In this document: in pieces, positions 1 through 9,388 of the stretch
How positions within the stretch are numbered: the stretch's first letter is position 1
Layout of the letters: each line of letters opens with the position of its first letter
Assembly: GCF_000248075.1 (NCBI RefSeq)
Contig: NZ_BAFB01000105.1
Coordinates: 1-59,159, forward strand
Length of the DNA stretch: 59,159 bases
Direction of reading: 5' to 3'
DNA from: Gordonia otitidis NBRC 100426
GTDB lineage: Bacteria; Actinomycetota; Actinomycetes; Mycobacteriales; Mycobacteriaceae
The notes under the pieces: model-generated
Databases searched by the model: none
Told to the model about the DNA's origin: nothing
Seen by the model: only the letters and a program-made list of their open reading frames with translations
Translations under genes and position numbers: made by a program

Positions 1-1214
1 TACAGATGCTCGCTCGGTCCGGGCACGTTGCTGATGATCAGGTTGAACTGTGGGGGCGTGTAGCGGACGAACCCGGGAACGGTCGCCAGCGCGAGCGGCG
101 CGATGGCCGCGGCGCCGTACGCCAGCGACTGCAGTGGCGACAGGCCACGGATGACGCGTTTGGATTCGCGCGTCGACTTCACCAGTGTCGCCAGCCGACG
201 CTCCGGATCCGGTTGGTTTGTCGCGAGATTCGCGAGAATCATCGTGATCTGGTTGCCGTAGTTGGAGTTGTCGGAGTGCAGTGACACCGGAAGGGCCGCG
301 ACGAGTGGGGCGTCGGGGAGTTCGTCACGATCGATGAGGTACGACCGCAGGGCGCCCGAGCACATCGCGACGATGACGTCGTTGAGAGTGATGCCGAGTC
401 CGCCTGAGACCTCCCGCAGTCTGCTGGTCTCCCATTGCTGCGCTGCGAAACGTCGTGCCGCGCCGACCGGGACGTCGAGAATCGTCTTGGGTGCTGGTTG
501 GAAGGGAACGGCGATGTCGGGGTCGGTCAGCGCTGTCCACGCGATGCGCGCGGCTGCCGGGCCCACGCCCATCACCTGACGCGTCACGTCGAAGGCGCCG
601 CCGAGCGCGCCCGTCAACGTGGAGACGCCCGGGATGGAGAAGCCACCGCCGGATGCGGCGTCGGAACTCTCGGTGCGTGTCCGCGAGGATCGGAACAAGT
701 GGGGATCCCACGGTGCCGTACCCGTGCGGTCGTCCGGGTCGGCCGTCAGGGTGCGTTCGAGCAGACGCAGTGCGGACACGCCGTCGACGAGCGAGTGGTG
801 GATCTTGGTGTAGAGCGCCACCCGGCCGTCGGCGAGACCCTCGACGATGTGCGCCTCCCACATGGGCCGGTTGCGGTCGAGTAGTGCCGAATGCTGCAAC
901 GACACATAACGCAGGAGTTCACGAACGCGACCCGGGCGGGGAAGCACGGTGCGTCGAACGTGGTAGTCGAAGTCGATCTCGTCGTCGTGGGTCCAGGCGA
1001 CCAGCCCGAACAGCGATGCAGGCGACGCGGGGCGTTGGCGGAATCGCGGGTGCACGTCGGTGGCACTGGTGAATCGGTCGACCATCTCCTCGGCGAGTTC
1101 ACTCGCCGAGGTCCCCTCTGGTGGCACGAACAACTGCAGTCCGCCGACATGCATCGGTTGTTCTCGCGTCTCGGCGAACAGGAACATCGATTCGGTGACG
1201 GGCATATATGGCAT
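1..1214 (-). CDS. Wax ester synthase/diacylglycerol acyltransferase (partial)
   Basis: The gene runs off the left edge; about 404 codons are present. Enzymes of the WS/DGAT family move an acyl group from acyl-CoA onto a diacylglycerol or fatty alcohol to make storage lipid at the membrane surface. The family start MPVTESMFLF, the catalytic motif HHSLVDG at residues 139-145, and the later NYGNQ and ISNVPGP motifs are all visible and intact. The ATG was chosen because AGGGGG lies just upstream. The gene is divergent from the YdcF-like gene. Only the extreme C-terminus is missing. Family assignment is firm; the preferred acceptor cannot be read from sequence. Confidence 0.93.
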   Translation of the reverse strand, partial: MPYMPVTESMFLFAETREQPMHVGGLQLFVPPEGTSASELAEEMVDRFTSATDVHPRFRQRPASPASLFGLVAWTHDDEIDFDYHVRRTVLPRPGRVRELLRYVSLQHSALLDRNRPMWEAHIVEGLADGRVALYTKIHHSLVDGVSALRLLERTLTADPDDRTGTAPWDPHLFRSSRTRTESSDAASGGGFSIPGVSTLTGALGGAFDVTRQVMGVGPAAARIAWTALTDPDIAVPFQPAPKTILDVPVGAARRFAAQQWETSRLREVSGGLGITLNDVIVAMCSGALRSYLIDRDELPDAPLVAALPVSLHSDNSNYGNQITMILANLATNQPDPERRLATLVKSTRESKRVIRGLSPLQSLAYGAAAIAPLALATVPGFVRYTPPQFNLIISNVPGPSEHL

Positions 1215-1345
1215 GAGGCCCCCTGTTGCTGTTCGGTGATGACGGTCACACTACGCGTCGGACCGCTCGGGATCACACCAGTATCCACCGCGCCCCGTGG
1301 ACCACACACGGGTTAGACGCATCGACGGTCACTACGGTGTGACCG

Positions 1346-1969
1346 GTGAGGACGAGGACGATTGTCGGGAGGTCCGTGCTGGTGCTGCTCGTGCTCGGCG
1401 AGCTCGTGGCGACCATCGCCGCTACCTGGGTGTATGCGGCGTCGCACGGCAGGATCGTCGACGCGCGGAGCATTCCTGGACACTCGACGCTTCTCGTCCT
1501 CGGTTCACTGGTGTCCGACGGTGAGCCGGGCTCTTATGTGCGTGGCCGCCTCGACACGGCACTCGAGGCATATCGAACCGGCAAGGTCACGCGCATTGTG
1601 GTGTCGGGTAACGGCGACGCGGATGCCGGAGACGAGCCGACCGTCATGCGCACCTATCTGCAGGCGCGCGGTGTGCCGTCGACGGTGATCGTCGACGACC
1701 CCGCCGGCTACGACACCGAGCGCAGTTGTCGGCGGCTTCCCGGGGTGATCGGGTCGGGGACGTCCGAACCGCCGTCGACGCCGGTGGTCATCGTCACCCA
1801 GGATTTCCATCTCGGTCGCGCGATCGCGTTGTGCAGAGCTCGGGGTGTCGACGCGGTGGGCGTCGAGGCGGCATGCGACTGTTCGTTCGTGACAGTGGTG
1901 CGCAATCACCTGCGCGAGGCGCTGCTCGCGCGACCGCGGGCGTTGGTGTCGCTCGTGACCGGGATCTGA
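1346..1969 (+). CDS. YdcF/SanA-like DUF218 protein
   Basis: A 207-residue protein with one N-terminal membrane anchor (about residues 9-32) followed by a DUF218 fold: LLVLGSLV, a segment ending IVVSGNG, and VIVTQDFHLGRA, the usual order of motifs in the SanA/YdcF family. Members have been linked to envelope integrity, but the reaction is unknown. The GTG start has no Shine-Dalgarno; a TACGGT -10-like box ends 7 bases before it, so the mRNA may be leaderless. The last 64 bases overlap the end of the convergent acyltransferase gene. Confidence 0.8.
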   Translation: MRTRTIVGRSVLVLLVLGELVATIAATWVYAASHGRIVDARSIPGHSTLLVLGSLVSDGEPGSYVRGRLDTALEAYRTGKVTRIVVSGNGDADAGDEPTVMRTYLQARGVPSTVIVDDPAGYDTERSCRRLPGVIGSGTSEPPSTPVVIVTQDFHLGRAIALCRARGVDAVGVEAACDCSFVTVVRNHLREALLARPRALVSLVTGI

Positions 1970-3240
1970 TCGGAAGCAGCATCGTCGGAATCTGCGCGGT
2001 CAGCCGCACGGCTGCGCCTCCGGCCGGCGGGGATCAAGGCGGCGGGTACGCGGACGGTGGGAAGCGGAATCCGCGGCCTGCCCGTCAGGTACAGAGAGCC
2101 GGGAAGTCGGCGCAGGATCTCGACCAGCAGCAGCGAACCGGCCAACGTCGCCACGTAGACGAACAACGTCGCCCATGGCTGTCCGATAGCATCCCGCACC
2201 CACGACGTTCCGTTGCGTTGCGGATACATGATCAGTGTCAGTACCAGCACATGGACCAGGAACACCGGGAACGAGCGGTTGGACGCGTACTTCACCGCCC
2301 GCGCGAATCGGGGCGTGTACTCGCGACGGTTCTCGGCCCAATGCAGAGCTGCCGCGTACAGACAGGTCATCGCGACGATCAGGAACGGAACCAGTGCAGG
2401 GTAGAAGGCGGAATTGTTGTCATGCACGGGCTTTCCCGCGAACCACACGCCACCGATGTACGAGCCGACCGCGATGGCGGCGGTGACCAGCAACGCCGTG
2501 AACAACCACCAGCCCTTGCCCGACAGCCATTCCCCGATGCGCTTGCGGTGCACCGCGGCGACCGCGCCGTAGAGGATGAAGAACTGGTAGGGGACGAACG
2601 TGGCGTAGTTGTGCCACCAGTGCGCCGCGACCGACGCGGGCGGATTCCAGTGCGTGATGGTCGAGACGATCGCGAACTGTGCTGCGAGGCTCGCGCCGAG
2701 CAGCAGGCCGTGATGCCCCGAGGTGGCACGGACCAACCACACCACGAGCGGGAAGATCAGATAGACCTGCAGCATGACGAACAGGAAATACATCTGGAAG
2801 CCGGACAGGCCCCAACTGAGCTGGTAGAAGAAGTTGCCCAGGCTCGTCGGGATCTCGGTGAGCTTGTCCGCGAGCCACATGTTGACCACCCAGTAGATCG
2901 CGGACCAGATCACGTACGGGTAGATCACCAGCTTGATACGGCGCTGCCAGAAGGAGAGCGCACTGAAGTCGGGCTTGTCGAAGTTCTGGTACATCAACAC
3001 GAACCCGGTCAGCGCGAAGAAGGTGTTGCGCGTGAAGTGCAGCAGTAGCGATGTGGTGTTCACCGGCATGCTGGTGTACTCGTCGGTCGTCTGCGTGAGG
3101 CAGTGCACGAAAATGACGAGCGAGAACGTCACCGTGCGGATCAGGTCGACATGATGCAGGTAGGGGCGACGGGCGGGACGCGGCGTCGATGCGGCGGCAT
3201 CGGCCGTCGACTCGTTCGCACGCGAAACCAACGTCGTCAT
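1906..3240 (-). CDS. Acyltransferase 3 family membrane protein
   Basis: A 444-residue polytopic membrane protein of the acyltransferase-3 (OafA/NodX) family, which O-acylates cell-envelope sugars or other exported molecules. The N-terminal HHVDLIRTVTFSLVIFVHC segment carries the first membrane helix and family histidine, and about ten hydrophobic segments follow. The last 50 or so residues are charged (Arg/Ala/Ser/Asp-rich) and likely cytosolic. The ATG at 3240 was preferred over the in-frame TTG at 3249. The 3' end overlaps the convergent YdcF-like gene by 64 bases. The substrate is unknown. Confidence 0.85.
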   Translation of the reverse strand: MTTLVSRANESTADAAASTPRPARRPYLHHVDLIRTVTFSLVIFVHCLTQTTDEYTSMPVNTTSLLLHFTRNTFFALTGFVLMYQNFDKPDFSALSFWQRRIKLVIYPYVIWSAIYWVVNMWLADKLTEIPTSLGNFFYQLSWGLSGFQMYFLFVMLQVYLIFPLVVWLVRATSGHHGLLLGASLAAQFAIVSTITHWNPPASVAAHWWHNYATFVPYQFFILYGAVAAVHRKRIGEWLSGKGWWLFTALLVTAAIAVGSYIGGVWFAGKPVHDNNSAFYPALVPFLIVAMTCLYAAALHWAENRREYTPRFARAVKYASNRSFPVFLVHVLVLTLIMYPQRNGTSWVRDAIGQPWATLFVYVATLAGSLLLVEILRRLPGSLYLTGRPRIPLPTVRVPAALIPAGRRRSRAADRADSDDAASDQIPVTSDTNARGRASSASRR

Positions 3241-3487
3241 ACTCGACAATCGCCCCTGACCGCTGTTGTGGACTGATAGCTGTTGTTGCGGAGCGGGTCG
3301 ACGGCCGGTGTTGTGTGCTCTGAGCGGCTGTGCCCGAACTCACCGGCGGAGCGGCAGCATCTCGATATCGCGTGCCGTGATCCGTCCGTTATCGGTGATG
3401 AGCTTATCAGCGAAGTCTGGACGTGCCCTGAGACGACGCTGTCAGGGGGTCTCACCGCTTGTCAGGAAGCATGCGTGCTCGGTCGGC

Positions 3488-5662
3488 TCACCACCACTGC
3501 AGGGCCCGGTGTAGGTCGGCGTCGACCGCGGGGATGAAACTGCGGACGAACGTCGCCGACAGGTGGTGGTAGTCGTGCCACACCAGGACGTTTCCGACGA
3601 CCGCGGGGCAGTAGGTCGGGCTGCACATGGCATCGGTGTAGTCCAGGAACGACATGTTGGGATACTGCGCTGCGATCGCCTGGGCCGGATCGGTCTGCGC
3701 CATGGCCACGTCGCGCTCGACCCCGCACACCTGCGGCTTCTTACCCTGCGCCAGGCACTCGGGTGGCTTGAGCTTTCCGTGTGCCCAGGGGTTGTCACGC
3801 ACGGCGACGACCCGCTGCCCGCGCTCGCGGAACTGCGTGAAGATGTCGGTGTAGTCGGTCGGGACCGTGTCGCCGGGACCGTTCTCCACCGGTCGGGTGC
3901 TGTTGGTGAACACGACGTCGGGCTTGTCGACGGCGAGGCGGTCCATCACGCGTCGCGACCAGTCGTTGCACTGGTAGTACTTCTGGCCGAACCAGGTGAA
4001 CACGTGCGAGGTGGTCAGCGCGCAACCGACCTTGAGGTAGGTGGTCACCCGGAATCCGCGCTGCTTGCCGACGGCGTCGAGTGCGGTGATCCACTGCTCG
4101 GCATGCGATCCGCCGACCAGTGCGACCGTGCGTGTTGCCGAGGCGTCGCCGTAGACGCCGACCTTGATCGACGGGTCCTTCCAGCCGCTGATCATCGAGT
4201 CGTAGGAGGTGATCGGCCAGTCCTTGTCGACGACCTCCGGACTCGGCTGCGGATCGACGTGGGGCGTCGGTGCTCCGTCGAGGTAGGCGCGCGCACCCGG
4301 GTACAGCCTGGGGTCGAGGTTGTCGGTGTTGACCGTGGCGTTGGCGGCGTTGCGCTGCCAGACGACGGCGGTGGTGCCCGCGATGATCGTCGCGATCACG
4401 ATCACCGTCGTGAGTGTGACGCGGTAGGCGCGACCGAATCCCGCAGCCCGCCCGGACCGCAGGGGAGCTTCTATGTATCGGGTCGTCAGCCACGCGAGCA
4501 GCAACGACACCGCCAGGATCGCAGTGCCCTCGAACCAGCTCACGTCGTCCTGGTAGCGCCACGCGAGGTAGAAGATGAGCAGCGGCCAATGCCACAGGTA
4601 GAGCGCGTAGGCCACCGAACCGAGCCACACCAGCCTCGGGTGCGCGAGCCCGCGGCTGACGACACCCTCGTCGTTCGACGTCGCCTCCCGGGCGGCGGGT
4701 GAACCGGTCCAGATCAGTGCGAGCGTCGCGCCGACGGGTACCCACGCCCAGACGCCCGGGTACTCCGACACTCCGCTGATCCACCAGCCGCAGGTCACGA
4801 TGAGGGCGAGTGCCGCCACGCCGACGACGTCGCGAAGCCAGCCGGGCATCGACAGTCGCGGGCGCCCGGGGGCGCGGCGCGTCAGTCGCTGCGGGATCAC
4901 GACCGCCAGCAGCCCGCCCGCCAGCGGCTCCCACAGGCGCGCGACCGTGTCGTAGTAGTTGAAGGGTTGATTGACGTCGTGGCGGTACACGGCCCAGACG
5001 AACGACACGACGGCGACCGCGAGCAGCGCGAGTCCGACGATGCCGCGGATGACCCTGGCCTCACCGAACACCGCGAAGCGCCGGGCGAGCAACTTCAGGA
5101 CGCCCCCGAGCGCGAGCATGCAGACGAGCGTGAGAACGAAGAACTGTCCCTGCATCGACATCGACCACAGGTGCTGCAGCGGACTGTTCGCCGAATCGGC
5201 TGCCGCATAGTCCTGCGAGTCGAACGCGAGATGCCAGTTCTGGTAATACAGTGCACTCGCCTGTATCTCCGAACCCAAAGGGCCCCAACGGGTTCTGGGC
5301 ATGATCAGCGCGATCAGCGCGGTGACGACGACCAGCACGACGAGCAGTGCGGGCAGCAGACGGCGTGCCAGCCGCCAGAACCGCGGCCACGGGTCGACCG
5401 CACGGCGCCACGGCACCGACGACGAATTCGTTGCGATGACGTGCTTGAGCAACGACGCGATGAAGAAGTAGCCCGACAGCGTGAGGAACACGTCGACGCC
5501 GCCGGACACCCGGCCGAACCACACATGGAAGATCGCGACGAGCGCGATCGCAATGCCACGCAGACCGTCGAGGTCGAGCCGATACCCCGAGGTGTTGCCG
5601 GTCGCGGCGTCCTCGTTCGGGGTGCCGGGAGCGATCCCGGTGTCGGACAGCGTGGAACTCAC
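3488..5662 (-). CDS. Acyltransferase 3 with C-terminal SGNH domain
   Basis: A 724-residue OafA-type two-domain protein. The N-terminal half is a membrane acyltransferase-3 domain beginning at YRLDLDGLRGIAIALVAIFH, with repeated hydrophobic segments to about residue 430. The C-terminal half is an extracytoplasmic SGNH hydrolase-like domain with the Ser block VALVGGSHAEQW and a C-terminal DYHHLSATF block carrying the catalytic Asp/His. The Ser block reads GGSH rather than GDSH. Such proteins usually acetylate exported polysaccharide, peptidoglycan or lipid. The GTG start lacks a strong ribosome site. It lies upstream of, and parallel to, the other acyltransferase-3 gene with 247 bases between, so joint action on one envelope glycan is possible but unproven. 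Confidence 0.9.
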   Translation of the reverse strand: MSSTLSDTGIAPGTPNEDAATGNTSGYRLDLDGLRGIAIALVAIFHVWFGRVSGGVDVFLTLSGYFFIASLLKHVIATNSSSVPWRRAVDPWPRFWRLARRLLPALLVVLVVVTALIALIMPRTRWGPLGSEIQASALYYQNWHLAFDSQDYAAADSANSPLQHLWSMSMQGQFFVLTLVCMLALGGVLKLLARRFAVFGEARVIRGIVGLALLAVAVVSFVWAVYRHDVNQPFNYYDTVARLWEPLAGGLLAVVIPQRLTRRAPGRPRLSMPGWLRDVVGVAALALIVTCGWWISGVSEYPGVWAWVPVGATLALIWTGSPAAREATSNDEGVVSRGLAHPRLVWLGSVAYALYLWHWPLLIFYLAWRYQDDVSWFEGTAILAVSLLLAWLTTRYIEAPLRSGRAAGFGRAYRVTLTTVIVIATIIAGTTAVVWQRNAANATVNTDNLDPRLYPGARAYLDGAPTPHVDPQPSPEVVDKDWPITSYDSMISGWKDPSIKVGVYGDASATRTVALVGGSHAEQWITALDAVGKQRGFRVTTYLKVGCALTTSHVFTWFGQKYYQCNDWSRRVMDRLAVDKPDVVFTNSTRPVENGPGDTVPTDYTDIFTQFRERGQRVVAVRDNPWAHGKLKPPECLAQGKKPQVCGVERDVAMAQTDPAQAIAAQYPNMSFLDYTDAMCSPTYCPAVVGNVLVWHDYHHLSATFVRSFIPAVDADLHRALQWW

Positions 5663-5813
5663 AGGCAGCGATGGTACTGCGACAAACCGCCCACCCCGTG
5701 GACCCCTCCGGCGCGGGAGGTTTGCGCCTTCGTGCTTCTAAATCTTCTTTCACCACACCGCATCGCGCACGCTGTGCTCACCCGACTTACCGCCCTCACG
5801 ACAAGGAGCACAC

Positions 5814-7199
5814 ATGGCAGAAGAGAACCGCGGACCCCACGACCGGCCGTCCGTCGTGGTCGTCGGCGCCGGCGTAACCGGGACGAGTGCGGCACTCGGC
5901 TTCCTCGACGCCGGGTTCGACGTCACGCTCTACAGCGACCGCGACCGGGAATCGTTGCGCGACAAGGTCCCACCGACGGGCGTCGGGGTCTTGTTCGGCA
6001 GTTCGCGAGACTGGGACGCGCAGATCATCGACGACCTCTACGAGGTGGGTAACACCACCGGCATCAGCGTCCGACTGTCGTCGGGCGAGGGCGCCGAGCG
6101 TGTCGACGTCCTCGAGTTCAACCCCGACTACGGTTATGTCGCACAGGCGGTCGACCTGCGACTGCGCGCCGACGACAGGCTGGGTCGGTTCCTCGAACGC
6201 GGCGGACGCTTCGAGGTCGAAGCCGTCGGCCCCGACCGCCTCGACGAGATCGCGGCGGCGAGCGACCTCACCCTGGTGGCCACGGGCAAGGGCGGGCTGG
6301 CGTCGTTCTTCCCGATCGATGACGAGCGCACCCGCTACCGCGAGCCGCAGCGTCGACTCCTACAGGTCACGCTGACCGGACTCGACCACGGACCTGACAC
6401 CTTCGCCTATCGCGCGGCCGACGGCGGACGCCAGTCGCTGTTCAACCTCGACAGCGACAACGGCGAGATCTTCGTCGGTCCCTTCCTGCACAAGGACGCA
6501 GGTGCGACATGGTCGTTCATCGTCTTCGCCAAGCCCGACGGCGCGTGGGCACCCCTGATCGACACCGTCACCGACTCCGTGTCGGCGCGGCAGGCGATCA
6601 TCGACATCTTCGACGAATGGTTCCCCGCCGACGCGCCTGCGATTCACGAACTGCAGGTCATCGACGCCGATCCGTACTCGTGGTTGACGGGCGGTGTCAC
6701 CCCGACCGTCCGCAAGCCCGTCGGGACGACACGCAGCGGGCACGTCGTCGCGGCGGTCGGCGACACCGCGATCGCCGTCGACCCCGTCGCAGGCCAGGGC
6801 GCACAGAACTCACTGATCCAGGTCGCCGAGTTGGTGCGGGCCGCCAAGGCGCGGATCGACGACGATCCGTCGGCCGAGTTCACGGCGCAATGGTTGACCG
6901 ATGAGTTCGAGAAGCATTGGGAGAGGAGAGGACACGCGTCGGTGGAGGTGACCCGGCTCTATCTCGGCGATCCCGACTACGCGACCCATCTCGAGTTGGC
7001 GTTCCCGGCCGCGGCCGTCAACACCGACGTCGCGTCGGCGCTCTTCGGGCTGCTCTCCGATCCCAACCCGCTCCTGACCCTCGGCGACCGTGACGACGTC
7101 CTCGGTTTCATCACCGCGGTGTCCGGTGAATCGGCCGATGACGTGCTGGGGAGGTTCGAGCCCGTCGGAAGCTTCGGCTCCAGGGCGGTACCCGCCTGA
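5814..7199 (+). CDS. StyA-like FAD-dependent monooxygenase
   Basis: A 461-residue flavoprotein resembling the styrene-monooxygenase oxygenase subunit StyA. The FAD-binding dinucleotide fold VVVVGAGVTGTSAALGFL lies at residues 14-31, followed by DVTLYSDR, a middle substrate domain, and a second flavin motif near VAAVGDTAIAVDPVAGQGAQN. The ATG follows AAGGAGCACAC. StyA-type enzymes need FADH2 from a partner reductase (StyB); none is encoded nearby, so a reductase elsewhere is inferred. The next gene downstream has its own promoter, so a strict operon is unlikely. The substrate is unknown; styrene or indole oxidation should not be assumed. Confidence 0.82.
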   Translation: MAEENRGPHDRPSVVVVGAGVTGTSAALGFLDAGFDVTLYSDRDRESLRDKVPPTGVGVLFGSSRDWDAQIIDDLYEVGNTTGISVRLSSGEGAERVDVLEFNPDYGYVAQAVDLRLRADDRLGRFLERGGRFEVEAVGPDRLDEIAAASDLTLVATGKGGLASFFPIDDERTRYREPQRRLLQVTLTGLDHGPDTFAYRAADGGRQSLFNLDSDNGEIFVGPFLHKDAGATWSFIVFAKPDGAWAPLIDTVTDSVSARQAIIDIFDEWFPADAPAIHELQVIDADPYSWLTGGVTPTVRKPVGTTRSGHVVAAVGDTAIAVDPVAGQGAQNSLIQVAELVRAAKARIDDDPSAEFTAQWLTDEFEKHWERRGHASVEVTRLYLGDPDYATHLELAFPAAAVNTDVASALFGLLSDPNPLLTLGDRDDVLGFITAVSGESADDVLGRFEPVGSFGSRAVPA

Positions 7200-7210
7200 G
7201 CGCTGACGAT

Positions 7211-7236
7211 GTTTGATCTTCCCGGCCGCGGGGTAT
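7211..7236 (+). promoter_or_regulatory. SigF-type promoter of diiron-protein gene
   Basis: GTTT at 7211-7214 and GGGTAT at 7231-7236 with a 16-base spacer match the mycobacterial SigF consensus (GTTT-N15-17-GGGTAT) exactly. Predicted transcription starts near 7243, giving a leader of about 40 bases before the GTG at 7285. The sigma-factor gene is 3.5 kb away. Confidence 0.8.
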
Positions 7237-7284
7237 GCCTGGTAAGGAGGGCAGAACGCCGCTGTCCAGTGCCAGGAGGACGAC

Positions 7285-8331
7285 GTGACCGATACCGCGC
7301 AGCATGTCCGAGGTTTCGATGCCCCAGTCCGTGGGTTCGATGCCCGGAGTAGGACCTCCACGCGGGCGCGACTGCCGCGCCCGCGTGGCCCGCTGTCGGA
7401 ACAACTCATCAGCGCACTCGCCGAGGGCACCGAGATGCCGGCGTCCGTGCAGGAGATCACGGATCCCGATCCGTACGGTGACGACCTGCAGTTGGCGCTC
7501 TACGTCGCGTACGAGCTGCACTACTCGGGTTTCGACGGCGTCGACGACGACCGGGAATGGGACGTGTCGGTGTTGGCGTTCCGCCGCCGGCTCGAGCAGT
7601 TGTTCCTCGGTGCCGTCCGGCGAGACGTCGGCGAACTCGGTGGTCTGACCGCGAATGACGAGATGGACGCGCTCAGCGTCACTCCGCCCGAGGGCGACGG
7701 CGTCTCCTACCTACTCCGCGATGAGCCCGAGTGGGACAAGTTCCTGGATCTCTTCGCGATGCGCTCGATCTACCACCTGAAAGAGGCCGACCCCCACGCG
7801 TGGGCCATACCGCGGCTGCGCGGTACGGCGAAGGCAGCCTTCGTCGCCGTGGAGTTCGACGAGTTCGGTGGGGGTCGCGGCGAGGCTGTGCACCAAGAAT
7901 TGTTCGCTGACCTGATGGGCGCCGCCGGACTGTGCACCGATCATCTGCACTACCTGGATCGAGCGCCGGGCTGGGCCATCGCACCGGTCAATCTCATGTC
8001 GATGTTCGGGCTGCACCGTGCGCTGAGAGCCGCCGCCGTCGGGCACCTGGCGGCAACCGAGATCACGTCGTCACCGGGTTCGGCGCGACTACTCGCGGGG
8101 CTGAGGAGCCTCGACGCACCCGCAGAGTGCCAATACTTCTACTCAGAACATGTGGAGGCCGACGCCGTGCACGAGCAGGTCCTGCGCACGGACGTCGTCG
8201 GCGATCTCGTCGCAGCGGAGCCAGAACTCGAACGGGATGTGGTTCTCGGTATCCGTGGGTTCCTGCTGGTCGAAGATGCCTTCGACGCCGGGCTGAAGCA
8301 GCTCTGGGCCGATGGCGGCAACCTACGCTGA
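7285..8331 (+). CDS. Haem-oxygenase-like diiron protein (iron-containing redox enzyme family)
   Basis: A 348-residue protein of the Haem_oxygenas_2 / iron-containing redox enzyme family, whose studied relatives (the HDO superfamily) use a non-haem diiron centre for oxidative chemistry. The three ligand-bearing blocks look intact: ELHYSGF at 77-83, EFDEFGGG followed by H203, and FYSEHVEADAVHE at 285-297. The first 35 residues are low-complexity and contain RGFDA twice. The GTG start follows AGGAGG. The gene has a consensus SigF-type promoter and is convergent, 20 bases apart, with a CDGSH/methyltransferase operon that also has one. The reaction is unknown. Confidence 0.85.
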   Translation: MTDTAQHVRGFDAPVRGFDARSRTSTRARLPRPRGPLSEQLISALAEGTEMPASVQEITDPDPYGDDLQLALYVAYELHYSGFDGVDDDREWDVSVLAFRRRLEQLFLGAVRRDVGELGGLTANDEMDALSVTPPEGDGVSYLLRDEPEWDKFLDLFAMRSIYHLKEADPHAWAIPRLRGTAKAAFVAVEFDEFGGGRGEAVHQELFADLMGAAGLCTDHLHYLDRAPGWAIAPVNLMSMFGLHRALRAAAVGHLAATEITSSPGSARLLAGLRSLDAPAECQYFYSEHVEADAVHEQVLRTDVVGDLVAAEPELERDVVLGIRGFLLVEDAFDAGLKQLWADGGNLR

Positions 8332-8351
8332 ACCGCGGCGCTCGGCTTCGG

Positions 8352-8573
8352 CTATGTCGAGGGCGACGCTCGACGTCGCCGATGACTGGTGTCGCACAGG
8401 GGGTAGGTCCGGCTCCGGCCACAGGCGCACACCGCGACGAGGAACCGGTCTGACTGCACGTGGGTGCCGTCCGGGAGCTCGATGTCGACGGGCCCGGGGA
8501 TCATCACGGGGCCGCCGCGACTCACCCGCACGGGCACGGCGTCACGTCGCGCATTCATCGACCGCTCACTCAT
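8352..8573 (-). CDS. CDGSH iron-sulfur domain protein
   Basis: A 73-residue protein ending in a single CDGSH-type motif: C49-x-C51-x2-S54-x3-P58-x-C60-D61-T62-S63-H64. The three Cys and one His that bind the [2Fe-2S] cluster are present; the usual Gly after Asp is Thr. Related proteins act as small electron or cluster carriers. The ATG overlaps the stop of the upstream methyltransferase gene as ATGA, which predicts translational coupling and a shared mRNA. ATG codons at 8558 and downstream are alternative starts, but the coupled one is best supported. It converges on the diiron-protein gene. Confidence 0.88.
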   Translation of the reverse strand: MSERSMNARRDAVPVRVSRGGPVMIPGPVDIELPDGTHVQSDRFLVAVCACGRSRTYPLCDTSHRRRRASPST

Positions 8574-9346
8574 CGCCGCGCACCGTCGGTCGACTCCGCG
8601 CGGTGTGCGGCGATGACAGCGAGCTTCTCCGTTCGACGTCCCGGTTCGAGCAGGGCGCGCGCCTCGAGCCACGCGCTCTGCCGTCGCAGCACGGGTCCGA
8701 ACGGAATGGACTTGGTCGCGACGATCTCGACGTTCAACCCGCTGAAACGCAGCGACTCCACCGTGGTGTCGATGTTCGCGAACTCCGACTGGACCACCAA
8801 CAACGTTCCGCCGGGAGCCAGTAGGTGAGGGGTGATCGCGCACAGCGTGTTCAACACCCTGCGGCCGTCGGTTCCCGCCTCCCACGAATGTCGGGGCGCC
8901 ATCTCTGGGTCCAGGACGTCGGCGCTGGCGAGCGGTAGAGCGGGCACATACGGGGGATTGCACGTGACGAGGTCGAAACGGCCGCGTCCGACCAGCGTCG
9001 AGACATCGCCGTGTTCCACCGTCACCGCACACGGGGCCTTGTCACAGCGTTCGCGCGCAGCCTCGACGGCGGTCGGACAACTGTCGATCGCGAGGACCGA
9101 CTGTGCGCCGAGTGCCGCGCACTCATAAGCGATCACCCCGCTACCGGTACACAGATCCGCCACGCGCGCACCGGACGCGAAACCGCCGAGACACAACTGC
9201 TCGATCAGCAGCCATGTGTCTTCTTGTGGCCGATACACATCGGTGAGATCGCGGTTGTCCGTCAGCCGATCTGTGAGGGAGGCATCGACCGTCGGGGTCG
9301 GAATCGCCGTGATGGGTGTGGAAATCGCCGGGGTACCGGGCTTCAT
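8570..9346 (-). CDS. HemK2/MTQ2-like class I methyltransferase
   Basis: A 258-residue SAM-dependent methyltransferase. The segment VYRPQEDTW at 37-45 is typical of HemK2/MTQ2 proteins, motif I is DLCTGSG at 64-70, and the amide-binding NPPY is at 130-133. HemK-family enzymes methylate a glutamine side chain in release factors or other proteins; the target here is unknown. The gene is the first of a two-gene unit with the CDGSH protein (ATGA overlap). A SigF-type promoter lies 43 bases upstream on this strand. Residues 1-35, rich in Thr/Pro, look like a variable leader. Confidence 0.87.
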   Translation of the reverse strand: MKPGTPAISTPITAIPTPTVDASLTDRLTDNRDLTDVYRPQEDTWLLIEQLCLGGFASGARVADLCTGSGVIAYECAALGAQSVLAIDSCPTAVEAARERCDKAPCAVTVEHGDVSTLVGRGRFDLVTCNPPYVPALPLASADVLDPEMAPRHSWEAGTDGRRVLNTLCAITPHLLAPGGTLLVVQSEFANIDTTVESLRFSGLNVEIVATKSIPFGPVLRRQSAWLEARALLEPGRRTEKLAVIAAHRAESTDGARR

Positions 9347-9388
9347 ACGTCTCTACCTTTTCTGCAGGATCGAGTGACAATGATCGGA

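Noticed and set aside
1726..3048. A 440-codon frame antisense to the acyltransferase gene.
   Set aside because: Charged low-complexity shadow with no recognisable domain.
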